Shown: positions 16,091-27,291 of the stretch, piece by piece | Layout: each line of letters begins with the position of its first letter | Numbering within the stretch: the first letter of the stretch is position 1 | Assembly: GCA_944326855.1 (NCBI GenBank) | Contig: CALVFO010000035.1 | Coordinates: 1-64,000, forward strand | Length of the DNA: 64,000 bases | Origin: an uncultured Alistipes sp. | GTDB taxonomy: Bacteria > Bacteroidota > Bacteroidia > Bacteroidales > Rikenellaceae | Direction: 5' to 3' | Program-made: the position numbers and the translations under genes | Notes under the pieces: model-generated | What the model was told of the DNA's origin: nothing | Database searches by the model: none | Seen by the model: only the letters and a program-made list of their open reading frames with translations

Positions 16091-17059
16091 ATGGAATTTC
16101 GGACACCCGTTCATATCGCTCCCTTCGAACACCCTATCAACCACCGACAGAAAGGGTTGCTGTTAGGTTCCTGTTTCAGCGAACACATCGGGACGCGCAT
16201 GTTGCGGGCCAAACTGCCCGTCACGGTCAATCCTTTCGGCATTCTGTTCAATCCGGCATCCATCGCCGCCACGCTCGACCGACTGCACGCGGGCAAACCG
16301 TTTCACGAAACCGACCTGATCGCCAATGGCGATTTATGGGTCAGCCTCGCCCATCACGGTCAATTTTCATCGACCGACAAGGGCCAGGCCCTGACCCGCA
16401 TCAACCGAGCACTCGAAGCAGGAAGTGAAGCTCTCGCACAGGCCGATTATCTGATCCTGACGTTGGGCACGGCGTGGATATACCGCTACAAGCCCACGGG
16501 GGAAGTGGCCGCCAATTGCCACAAACTGCCGGCATCCGTTTTCGAACGGCACCGGATGGAACCGGAAGAGATCGTCACCATCCTGGAAAAATCCCTGAGT
16601 CCATACCTTAATAATAAACGACTCATTCTTACGGTCAGTCCGGTACGCCACGCCGGAGACGGACTGATCGAAAACCAGCTCAGCAAAGCCACCCTGATCG
16701 TTGCCGCTGCCCGGCTGCAAGAACGACATCCCGACACGACGGTCTACTTCCCGGCTTACGAAATTCTGATGGACGAATTGCGCGATTACCGGTTTTACCA
16801 ACCCGACATGATGCATCCTTCGTCCGTCGCCGTCGAATACATCTGGGAACGTTTTTCGGAAACGGCATTCGATCCGACCGAACGGGAACTTTCCCAGCAG
16901 ATCGACACCCTGAACCGCGCCATGGAACACCGTCCGATCAATCCGGACAGCGAGGCACACCGTACGTTCCGAGCCCGCATGAAGACAGAAGCCGAACGAC
17001 TGCAACGAGAATTTCCCTATCTTGACTTCTCTACCGAAACCGCCTATTTCACCGATTGA
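16091..17059 (+). CDS. GSCFA domain-containing protein
   Basis: A 322-residue protein with the GSCFA motif (LLLGSCFSEHIG at residues about 23-34) after which the family is named. The fold is thought to be SGNH-hydrolase-like: Gly-Ser-Cys replaces the nucleophile block, LTLGTAW and a late DMMHPSSVAVEYIW resemble further blocks. The substrate is unknown. The ATG at 16091 (MEFRTPVHIAPF) is chosen because it follows the -7 element and matches the family start; an in-frame start further upstream is less likely. The zinc-ribbon membrane protein gene follows after 3 bases, so the two are probably co-transcribed. Confidence 0.85.
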   Translation: MEFRTPVHIAPFEHPINHRQKGLLLGSCFSEHIGTRMLRAKLPVTVNPFGILFNPASIAATLDRLHAGKPFHETDLIANGDLWVSLAHHGQFSSTDKGQALTRINRALEAGSEALAQADYLILTLGTAWIYRYKPTGEVAANCHKLPASVFERHRMEPEEIVTILEKSLSPYLNNKRLILTVSPVRHAGDGLIENQLSKATLIVAAARLQERHPDTTVYFPAYEILMDELRDYRFYQPDMMHPSSVAVEYIWERFSETAFDPTERELSQQIDTLNRAMEHRPINPDSEAHRTFRARMKTEAERLQREFPYLDFSTETAYFTD

Positions 17060-17062
17060 CCC

Positions 17063-17554
17063 ATGATACGACCCAGCCGACATATTCTTTGTCCGCGTTG
17101 CGGAGCCGATGTACGGATTCCCTGGTTTTGGGTAATCGGCATCGAAGGTATTTTCCGTTGTCCGGAATGTCGCCAGCCCTTCAAAACGGGATACAAGATG
17201 GGGGCATTTTTCTTCGCCCTGGGGCTCTGCCTGAGCATGGCATGTGTACAGATCCTGGTATACGTACTGAGCATCTACTCGATGCCGGTATTCGTTCTTT
17301 TACTGATTCCGCTGTGGATCCTGTTCGGGTTCCTGATGCGCAAAGCCTGGATGATGCATCGGGTTCGCCGGATCGTACGCCGCACCCCCCGCCAGTCCCA
17401 GCCCGACACTGAAACAGAACCCGCTTCCGAGGAACCCCCCGTCTCAAAAACTCCTGAAGAAGAATATCTGACCCTCAAAAAATTGCCGGACGACACCCCT
17501 TTCGAAACCGACGAACCCGTCATCAAAAACCCATTTACCGGCGAAACGTTTTAG
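17063..17554 (+). CDS. Zinc-ribbon membrane protein of unknown function
   Basis: A 163-residue protein with a four-cysteine zinc ribbon at the N-terminus (CPRCG at 10-14 and CPECR at 34-38), two hydrophobic segments (about residues 49-70 and 74-94), a basic stretch, and an acidic, proline-rich C-terminal tail. I do not recognise the family. The ribbon resembles those that sense or bind partners at the inner face of the membrane. It follows the GSCFA gene by 3 bases, which suggests a shared role, and the next gene has its own -7 element. Confidence 0.7.
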   Translation: MIRPSRHILCPRCGADVRIPWFWVIGIEGIFRCPECRQPFKTGYKMGAFFFALGLCLSMACVQILVYVLSIYSMPVFVLLLIPLWILFGFLMRKAWMMHRVRRIVRRTPRQSQPDTETEPASEEPPVSKTPEEEYLTLKKLPDDTPFETDEPVIKNPFTGETF

Positions 17555-17565
17555 GAAAGTTTTTA

Positions 17566-17573
17566 TACCTTTG
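17566..17573 (+). promoter_or_regulatory. -7 element of the PafA-like gene
   Basis: TACCTTTG matches TAnnTTTG exactly. It lies 74 bases before the ATG at 17648, leaving a leader of about 70 bases. Confidence 0.5.
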
Positions 17574-17647
17574 TTCCCGACTTGAAAATTCCGCCTGCGG
17601 TGTTTTCGGGTCGGCCGTTTCCACAACCCGACATATACTCGAAACCC

Positions 17648-19291
17648 ATGAAATTTTCCCCGATATTCCGCTTCGGCTGTCTGTGCACCCTTTTGTGGGG
17701 CGGATGGGCCGCTCAGGGCGCAGCCCAAAACGCACCCAAACCCAAATTGGTCGTACAAATCGTAATCAGCCAGATGCGTTACGATTACCTGCAACGCTTT
17801 TACGACAATTTCTCGCAGAGCGGATTCCGCACGTTCCTGAACGAAGGGGTCTCCTATACGCACGCCTACTACAATTACATGATGACCAACACGGAAGCCG
17901 GCCTGGCCACACTTTCCACCGGAACCAATCCGGCTCAACACGGGGTAATCGCTCCCGCCTGGGTCGACTTCACGACCGGAAACCGGGTCAATCTGATCGA
18001 TGACCCCCAGGTCAAAGGTCTCGATTGTGAAGAAGGTGCCGGACGCTACTCTCCCTTAAACCTGACCGCAGCCACATTGGGCGACCGGCTCAAAGAGAGT
18101 GATCCCGCGTCGAAGGTAATTTCCATCGCCCTTTCGCCGACCTCGGCCATTGTCAGCGGAGGCCCGTCGGCCGATGTTTATTGGTGTTATACCGATCATG
18201 GAACCTGGGTCTCCAGCAGTTTCTATTTCTCCGAACTGCCGGCCTGGGTCAAACAATACAACAACGAAAAACATTATACGACCTTCCTCGACCGTAACTG
18301 GGAACCCAGCCGACCTTTCGACTCGTACCACAACACGGATCGCAGCGTCATCGATTTCGTAACCGAAAAGAAATTCCGCATTAAGGAATTTTTCCAGAAT
18401 CTGTTCACCTCCTCGGACAAAAACGACGAACGATTCGATGTGGAAGCCTTGCAATACTCTCCATTCGGCAACAGCTTGGTTACCCATTTCGCCCGCCAGG
18501 CCATCATCAGCGAGACCCTCGGCAAGGATGAACACACCGACCTGCTGACCATCTGTTACGACACTCCGCGTCATGTCAGCGAGCATTTCGGTCCCCGTTC
18601 GATCGAGTTGGAAGACATGTACTACAAACTGGACGCCGAAATCGGCGAAATGATCCAATTCATCTTCTCTCAGGTCAAACCGGAAGAAGCGATCATTCTG
18701 CTGACGTCCGACCACGGAACCAGCGACACCTTCCGCGAACCGAGCCGTATTCCCATGGGCCAGTTCAACGCCGATCAGTTCAAGATGATCATGAACGGCT
18801 TTCTCAGTGCCCAATACGAACCGGGAAACTGGATCATCGACTATATCGACCGGCAGTTGTACCTGAATCGGGAAATGATCTACAAATACGGCTTCGATTT
18901 GGCCGAAGTCCAAACCCGAGCCGCCAATTTCGCCCTGCAGTTTCGGGGCGTATCGGCAGCCATGACCTCCTCGGCCATGCAAAGCGGCTACTTCGGGAAA
19001 GGTTACGCCGAAAAAATGCAGAACAGTTTTTATCCGAAACGTTCAGGCGATATCACCATCAACCTGATGCCGGGTTGGATCGAATTGCGCGAAGGTGTGG
19101 TTTCGACGAGCGGTTCGCTCTATGAATACGACACCCATGTGCCGTTGATGTGGCTGGGCGGCGGTGTAGGCACCAACCAGATCGACCGCACCGTCTCCAT
19201 GAGCGATGTAGCCCCCACCCTCGCCCAAATCATGCAGATTCCCGTCCCCAATGCCGCCACGGGCACCGTTTTGGAAGAAGTCGTGCGATAA
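17648..19291 (+). CDS. Alkaline-phosphatase-superfamily protein (PafA-like), probably catalytically altered
   Basis: A 547-residue exported protein; the ATG at 17648 opens a signal peptide ending GAAQN. The fold and order of motifs follow Bacteroidetes PafA phosphatases: ISQMRYDYLQRFYD, TGTNPAQHGV, SDHGTSD and YDTHVPLMW. Several residues that PafA uses are changed. The metal Asp of VDQMR is Ser41; the phosphate-binding Lys and Arg of LKDR are Ser163 and Thr165; the metal Asp and His of TDYVGH are Arg308 and Glu312. The nucleophile-position Thr82, Asp355, His356 and the late His are kept. It is probably a pseudoenzyme or a hydrolase of different chemistry. It precedes sufE by 14 bases, perhaps only by read-through. 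Confidence 0.8.
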   Translation: MKFSPIFRFGCLCTLLWGGWAAQGAAQNAPKPKLVVQIVISQMRYDYLQRFYDNFSQSGFRTFLNEGVSYTHAYYNYMMTNTEAGLATLSTGTNPAQHGVIAPAWVDFTTGNRVNLIDDPQVKGLDCEEGAGRYSPLNLTAATLGDRLKESDPASKVISIALSPTSAIVSGGPSADVYWCYTDHGTWVSSSFYFSELPAWVKQYNNEKHYTTFLDRNWEPSRPFDSYHNTDRSVIDFVTEKKFRIKEFFQNLFTSSDKNDERFDVEALQYSPFGNSLVTHFARQAIISETLGKDEHTDLLTICYDTPRHVSEHFGPRSIELEDMYYKLDAEIGEMIQFIFSQVKPEEAIILLTSDHGTSDTFREPSRIPMGQFNADQFKMIMNGFLSAQYEPGNWIIDYIDRQLYLNREMIYKYGFDLAEVQTRAANFALQFRGVSAAMTSSAMQSGYFGKGYAEKMQNSFYPKRSGDITINLMPGWIELREGVVSTSGSLYEYDTHVPLMWLGGGVGTNQIDRTVSMSDVAPTLAQIMQIPVPNAATGTVLEEVVR

Positions 19292-19305
19292 ACAAACCTT
19301 AAACG

Positions 19306-19725
19306 ATGAGTATCAACGAAATTCAAGACGCCATTATCGACGAATTTTCCATATTCGACGACTGGCTGAACAAATACGACTACCTGATCGAACTGAGCCG
19401 GGAGTTGCCTCCCATCGACGAAAAACACCGCAACGACCAATACGTGATCAAAGGCTGTCAATCGAGAGTGTGGGTCGACGCCGAACTGCGCAACGGACGC
19501 ATTTATTACACGGCCGACAGCGATGCCATCATCACCAAAGGCATCATTGCCTTATTGATTCGGGTTTTCAATGGACAAACACCCGATGACATACTCTCGG
19601 CCGACCTCTATTTCATCGACCGGATCGGCCTGAAAGAAAACCTCTCGCCGACACGGGCCAACGGCCTGTTGGCCATGATCAAACAGATGAGGCTGTATGC
19701 TCTGGCCTACAAAAGCAAAATGTAA
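19306..19725 (+). CDS. sufE: SufE-like cysteine desulfuration protein
   Basis: A 139-residue protein of the SufE/CsdE family, which accepts sulfur from the cysteine desulfurase SufS for iron-sulfur cluster assembly. The acceptor cysteine is in VIKGCQSRVWVD at about residue 50. The rest (FDDWLNKYDYLIELSRELPP near the N-terminus and the LSPTRANGL helix) is typical. A DUF59 (SufT/MIP18-like) gene follows after 6 bases. The sufBCDS genes are not in the window, so this is a satellite pair. Confidence 0.92.
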   Translation: MSINEIQDAIIDEFSIFDDWLNKYDYLIELSRELPPIDEKHRNDQYVIKGCQSRVWVDAELRNGRIYYTADSDAIITKGIIALLIRVFNGQTPDDILSADLYFIDRIGLKENLSPTRANGLLAMIKQMRLYALAYKSKM

Positions 19726-19731
19726 AACATC

Positions 19732-20055
19732 ATGACGACGCCGCAAGAAATCATACGTATTGAACAAGATATTATTCTGACACTCAAAAATATTTACGAC
19801 CCCGAAATACCGGTCAACGTGTATGATCTGGGGTTGATCTACGAAATCGACGTGGAGCCCGACGGGGTCGCCACGATCCGCATGACACTGACCGCCCCGA
19901 ATTGCCCGATGGCCGATCAGCTGCTCGAAGATATCCACACCCAGGTCGGCAAGGTGAACGGCGTCAAAGAAGTCAATGTCGTACTGACTTTCGATCCACC
20001 CTGGGATCGCAGCATGATCTCGGAAGAAAGCCTGTTGGAACTGGGGCTTTTATAA
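19732..20055 (+). CDS. DUF59/MIP18 family iron-sulfur maturation protein (SufT-like)
   Basis: A 107-residue single-domain protein of the DUF59 family (SufT, PaaD and MIP18 relatives), which helps deliver iron-sulfur clusters to target proteins. Family motifs are DPEIPVNVYDLGLIY and the conserved cysteine in LTAPNCPMAD; the end FDPPWDRSMISEE is also typical. It is 6 bases after sufE, in keeping with the same pathway. Confidence 0.88.
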   Translation: MTTPQEIIRIEQDIILTLKNIYDPEIPVNVYDLGLIYEIDVEPDGVATIRMTLTAPNCPMADQLLEDIHTQVGKVNGVKEVNVVLTFDPPWDRSMISEESLLELGLL

Positions 20056-20112
20056 GTTCCCTCGCCCCATGGGGATAGCTCCATGCACAGAGCGTTTTCC
20101 CGAAAAAATCCG

Positions 20113-20146
20113 TATCTTTGTCTGACGCGCATTCGAAAAGCGTCAG
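20113..20146 (+). promoter_or_regulatory. Promoter and 5' leader hairpin of the DUF2851 gene
   Basis: TATCTTTG at 20113-20120 is a perfect -7 box. Directly after it CTGACGC (20122-20128) and GCGTCAG (20140-20146) can form a 7-bp stem with an 11-base loop, which would sit at the very 5' end of the transcript. The ATG lies at 20183. Confidence 0.45.
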
Positions 20147-20182
20147 GGATGATTTTCAACTCTTTTTCATCAGTTCGGGTCT

Positions 20183-21511
20183 ATGTCTTCACTTTTGCAG
20201 CAAGAACTGCTTAAATTGGTTTGGGTAAACAAACTCTACACGTCGCAGGGTTTGAAAACCCGGGATGGCCATTGCGTCGTCGTTATCCATCCCGGACAAA
20301 TCAACCCGGCTGCAGGTCCCGACATTATCGGCGCTCAGGTCGAAATCGACGGGGTTCAATACAGCGGTCCGATCGCCATCCATGTCAAAGCCTCCCACTG
20401 GCGCCAACAGCTGCATCATATCGACATGGAATACGACAACTGCATTCTCCATGTCGTCCAAGAGGACGATGCCACCGTTTGTCGGGTTCAGGACGGGCAA
20501 CCCATCCCGACCGTTACGATCAGCTATCCGGATTCACTGGATGAAACCTACCGCTATCTGACCGACCATCAAAACGGTTCGCTGCCTTGCGGTCATTTGC
20601 TGCGATCGATGGAAAGCGTCAACCGCTATCACCTGCTGACCCGACTGATGATCGAACGACTGGAACGCAAGTACCACGATTTTCTGCATCTCTACGCTCA
20701 AGGCGGAAACAACTGGAACGAAGCATTCTACATCACCCTGTTCATTGCCATAGGCACCGGCAAGAACAAAGAGGCCTTTACGAAACTCGCTCAACTCGTC
20801 TCTTACAGCAACCTGTGCCGGGTCAAGGAATCGCTGCTGTCGGTCGAAGGACTGTTACTGGGGGCTGCGGGGCTGCTCAATACCGAACAAACGGGACGTT
20901 TTCCCGATGCCTACACCGTTCGGTTGCAGGAAGAGGCCGATCACCTTTGCCGTCGTTTCGGAATCCAGCCCATGCAGGCTCGGGAATGGGAAATCCGTAA
21001 ATGTCGTCCCGGAAATCATCCGGTCATTCGCATTGCCGAGTTGGCTTCGCTGCTGTGTTCCAAAGAATTTCTGTTTTCCAGACTGATCGACTGCACGAGT
21101 CCGGAAGAAATCCGGCAAATTCTCAGCGCAGAAACTTCCGAATACTGGCACACCCATCATTTGCCGAGTCATCGCAGTGATTTTTCCGTGAAACGAATCG
21201 GCGAAATGACTCAAAATTCCCTGATCATCAACCTGGTGGTCCCGATGATGTTCACCTATGGGAAAACCCACGGAAACGAACAGCTGCAAGAACGAGCCAT
21301 CGATATCCTCGAAAAAGTCGAAGCCGAACGGAACGAATATGTCAAGAACTGGAGTCAGGCCGGCATTCTCGTTGAAAACGCCTTTTTCTCCCAGGCGCTG
21401 ATCCAACTCTCCAAGGAATACTGTTCGAAAAAACGGTGTGCGAGTTGCAATCTGGGCAAGATCATCTTGTGTTCTCAGGAAAAACCCCTATCTTTATCCG
21501 ATATTTTATAA
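20183..21511 (+). CDS. DUF2851 family protein
   Basis: A 442-residue soluble protein of the DUF2851 family, widespread in Bacteroidetes and without a firmly known function. It opens with ELLKLVWVNKLY and the glycine-rich VIHPGQINPAAGPDIIGAQV, both typical. A cysteine-rich C-terminus (CSKKRCASCNLGKIILC) could bind a metal or cluster. It stands between the suf pair and secA, 21 bases before secA, so the two may be co-transcribed. Confidence 0.8.
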   Translation: MSSLLQQELLKLVWVNKLYTSQGLKTRDGHCVVVIHPGQINPAAGPDIIGAQVEIDGVQYSGPIAIHVKASHWRQQLHHIDMEYDNCILHVVQEDDATVCRVQDGQPIPTVTISYPDSLDETYRYLTDHQNGSLPCGHLLRSMESVNRYHLLTRLMIERLERKYHDFLHLYAQGGNNWNEAFYITLFIAIGTGKNKEAFTKLAQLVSYSNLCRVKESLLSVEGLLLGAAGLLNTEQTGRFPDAYTVRLQEEADHLCRRFGIQPMQAREWEIRKCRPGNHPVIRIAELASLLCSKEFLFSRLIDCTSPEEIRQILSAETSEYWHTHHLPSHRSDFSVKRIGEMTQNSLIINLVVPMMFTYGKTHGNEQLQERAIDILEKVEAERNEYVKNWSQAGILVENAFFSQALIQLSKEYCSKKRCASCNLGKIILCSQEKPLSLSDIL

Positions 21512-21532
21512 ACCTTACACAGAAACCTAAAT

Positions 21533-24823
<3,291 letters not shown>

Positions 24824-24865
24824 CCGAACACTTCAATTTATTCAGAAAATAAAGTACCTCTTCAT

Positions 24866-24902
24866 AAAAAAGCCGGTTTCTATAAGCAAAACCGGCTTTT
24901 TT
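24866..24902. terminator. Intrinsic terminator after secA
   Basis: GCCGGTTT and AAACCGGC form an 8-bp stem with a 9-base loop, flanked by A6 on the left and T6 on the right. Confidence 0.9.
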
Positions 24903-24926
24903 ATTTCAATTATTCAGGTTTTATAC

Positions 24927-24934
24927 TATTTTTG
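24927..24934 (+). promoter_or_regulatory. -7 element of the M28 peptidase gene
   Basis: TATTTTTG matches TAnnTTTG exactly and lies 27 bases before the ATG at 24962. It overlaps an in-frame TTG that would otherwise be a possible start, so that start is rejected. Confidence 0.55.
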
Positions 24935-24961
24935 CAGCAAACCATTAAAACTACCGACCCT

Positions 24962-26473
24962 ATGAAACTGCAATCGTTCGTAGCGGCTTTATTCTGTCTA
25001 TGCGCACCGATGTTCCTGGCGGCTCAGGAAGCCTGTGACTGGGAAACCGCCTTCCGCATCAAACAGGAAGTAGCCACACACTCGCAAATCGATTCTCTGA
25101 TCTACAACATCATCGATGCAACCGGCCCCCGACTGACCGGTTCGGACCGGATGGAAGCCGGCTATGAAGCCGCTCTGGCTCAAATGAAGGCTTTCGGACT
25201 GGAAAATGTCCGCAAAGAATTTGCCCGCGACTGGCACCGAGGCGGTTGGGATATCACCAAAGCCTACTGCGCCATGACCGCTCCCTATTACATGCATATC
25301 TATCCCTTGGTTGTCGGCTGGAGCGGAGGCACCGACGGACTGAAAAAAGGGGACGTCATGGTCGTTACGGCCCGAAATTTCGACGAACTGCACAGCTATG
25401 CCGGCAAAGTCAAAGGGAAAATCGTCCTGCTGGGCTCGAACTATCGCTATCAGATGAAGGACACCCATTATCCACTGCGTATTCCGGACGAAGAGTTGCA
25501 GAAAATGGAAACCGACTACCCGATTACGGGCTTCGGCGCACCCCGGAAAAACCGTACTCGCCCACCTTTTGCCTATGACGACATCGTGGACTTTCTGCAA
25601 AAAGAAGGAGCCATTGCCGTGATCAACAACAGCGGCGATTTCAATGTTCCTCGTACGACCCATTACGACTTCAAACAAGGCAGTAAACCTTCCCTGTGTC
25701 AATTGAATGTTACCAGTGAAGTTCACGGTCTGATGCAACGCATGATCGAACACGGCGAAAAAGTAAGTATGGAAGTAGAGGTCGCTGTCAAATATACCCC
25801 CGGACGTAAAATCTACAACATCATCGGCGAGATTCCGGGCACCGATCCCACCCTCAAAGATCAGATCGTCATGCTGGGCGCCCACCTCGACTCTCATCAG
25901 GGCGGTACCGGAGCCACCGACAACGGAGGCGGGTGTGTCACCATGCTCGAAGCCATGCGGACCCTGAAGGCTCTGGGTATCCAACCTCGCCGCACCATCC
26001 GTATCGCACTTTGGGGCGGAGAAGAAATGGGACTTCACGGATCGAGCGGTTATGTAGAACAACATGTATACGATCCAAAAACCGACACGAAAAAAGAAGA
26101 ATACGACAAGATTTCGGTCTACTTCAACGCCGATTACGGTCCCGGTCGTTTCCGCGGCATCTATACCCAGGACAATCTGATGGCCGGTCCGATTTTCCGG
26201 GCCTGGATGGAACCGTATCGCGACATGGGGTTGACCACGGTCTCGAACCGCAGCATGGGCAGTACCGACCACATGCCGTTCGACGATGCCGGCATTCCGG
26301 GATTCCAGTTCATTCAGGATTATATCGAATGGACGCGGGGTGCTCATCAGGCCATGGATTATTCGGACCGATTGGTGGTTGCCGACCTCAAACACAATGC
26401 CGCCGTTATGGCCTGGTTCGTATACAACGCAGCCATGCGGGATGAAATGATACCGCGCAAACCGAAACAATAA
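24962..26473 (+). CDS. M28 family zinc aminopeptidase/carboxypeptidase, exported
   Basis: A 503-residue protein with a signal peptide (MKLQSFVAALF, ending FLAAQ). A PA-like insert (residues about 110-240, including the GKIVLLGSNY strand) precedes the M28 catalytic domain. Zinc ligands and catalytic residues are visible as GAHLDSH, the GATDNGGG loop, WGGEEMGLHGS with the paired glutamates, and HMPFDDAGIPGF. Members hydrolyse peptides outside the cytoplasm, either aminopeptidase or plasma glutamate carboxypeptidase type; which one cannot be told. It has its own promoter and terminator. Confidence 0.9.
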   Translation: MKLQSFVAALFCLCAPMFLAAQEACDWETAFRIKQEVATHSQIDSLIYNIIDATGPRLTGSDRMEAGYEAALAQMKAFGLENVRKEFARDWHRGGWDITKAYCAMTAPYYMHIYPLVVGWSGGTDGLKKGDVMVVTARNFDELHSYAGKVKGKIVLLGSNYRYQMKDTHYPLRIPDEELQKMETDYPITGFGAPRKNRTRPPFAYDDIVDFLQKEGAIAVINNSGDFNVPRTTHYDFKQGSKPSLCQLNVTSEVHGLMQRMIEHGEKVSMEVEVAVKYTPGRKIYNIIGEIPGTDPTLKDQIVMLGAHLDSHQGGTGATDNGGGCVTMLEAMRTLKALGIQPRRTIRIALWGGEEMGLHGSSGYVEQHVYDPKTDTKKEEYDKISVYFNADYGPGRFRGIYTQDNLMAGPIFRAWMEPYRDMGLTTVSNRSMGSTDHMPFDDAGIPGFQFIQDYIEWTRGAHQAMDYSDRLVVADLKHNAAVMAWFVYNAAMRDEMIPRKPKQ

Positions 26474-26505
26474 CCCCCGGATTATTTAGTATAGTTTTCA
26501 TCGAT

Positions 26506-26535
26506 AAAGGGCCTTTTTCAAGGCCCTTTACTTTT
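26506..26535 (+). terminator. Intrinsic terminator after the M28 peptidase gene
   Basis: AAAGGGCC and GGCCCTTT form an 8-bp stem with an 8-base loop, followed by ACTTTTATTTT. Confidence 0.85.
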
Positions 26536-26663
26536 ATTTTTCCGTTTATCCTCCCCATCAGATATGCCGATACAGGCCATCAATCGGACGTTTATTTTGT
26601 GGCGAATTCTCTATCTTAGTATAGCCGGCATTTACCCTATTTCATTACTTAAATTCAAAAGCC

Positions 26664-27026
26664 ATGAAAAAGATTTTATTGATGATGGCAATGGCTCTGT
26701 TTGCGGTACAGGGCTTCAGCATGGAAAAAGCCGTCACATCCGACAACACCTCCGCAAAAGCGATTCTCGTAACGCTCGACAACGATGCGACCCTCACCAC
26801 CTGCCAGATTTGGTTGACAACGATGAACGGAACTTGGTGGCTCCGTGCACAATATCCCGTAGCTTCCAATGTAGATGTCGTAATCGATGGTCCTGGACTG
26901 GCAGGCATGATTTATACAATTCCGAGGGGAAACAATGAATATAATACGAATATTCCCGACAGCATGATCGCCACCATTGCTGAAATTTTCAGCGGTTCCG
27001 ACGGCACCTATCAATACGTACTTTAA
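26664..27026 (+). CDS. Small secreted protein of unknown function
   Basis: A 120-residue product beginning MKKILLMMAMALFAVQGFS, a clear signal peptide with likely cleavage near residue 19. The mature part of about 100 residues has one cysteine, a WLTTMNGTWWLRAQ segment rich in tryptophan, and a predicted beta character. No family is recognised. It lies alone between the peptidase gene and a palindromic terminator. Confidence 0.65.
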   Translation: MKKILLMMAMALFAVQGFSMEKAVTSDNTSAKAILVTLDNDATLTTCQIWLTTMNGTWWLRAQYPVASNVDVVIDGPGLAGMIYTIPRGNNEYNTNIPDSMIATIAEIFSGSDGTYQYVL

Positions 27027-27050
27027 GATCCCCTGACGACTGACCAATAT

Positions 27051-27090
27051 AGTAGTAAAAAGGAGTCCGATCGGACTCCTTTTTACTACT
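27051..27090. terminator. Perfect 40-bp palindromic bidirectional terminator
   Basis: Twenty bases (AGTAGTAAAAAGGAGTCCGA) are followed at once by their exact reverse complement. The GC core lies between A5 and T5 runs, so it can terminate in both directions. It overlaps the last codon and stop of xseB (27086-27091). Confidence 0.9.
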
Positions 27091-27280
27091 CTTTTTCCAG
27101 CACATCGGCGACCTCTTTCTCGGCCTTGCGCAGTTTTTCTTTACACAATTTGATCAACTCGGCCGCCCGTTTGACCTGAGCCCCCAGTTCATCCACATTC
27201 ATTTGTTCATTATTGAACTTTTCCAAAATAGACTCGACCTCTTCGATCGCCTGTGTATACGTTATTTCCGTCTTTCCCAT
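27086..27280 (-). CDS. xseB: Exodeoxyribonuclease VII small subunit
   Basis: A 64-residue protein with the XseB pattern: TYTQAIEEVESILEKFNNEQ followed by a second coiled helix of charged residues (LIKLCKEKLRKAEKEV). It joins XseA to form exonuclease VII, which degrades single-stranded DNA. It lies 11 bases after xseA on the same strand. Its stop codon is inside the palindromic terminator. Confidence 0.9.
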   Translation of the reverse strand: MGKTEITYTQAIEEVESILEKFNNEQMNVDELGAQVKRAAELIKLCKEKLRKAEKEVADVLEKE

Positions 27281-27291
27281 ATGATTCGATT

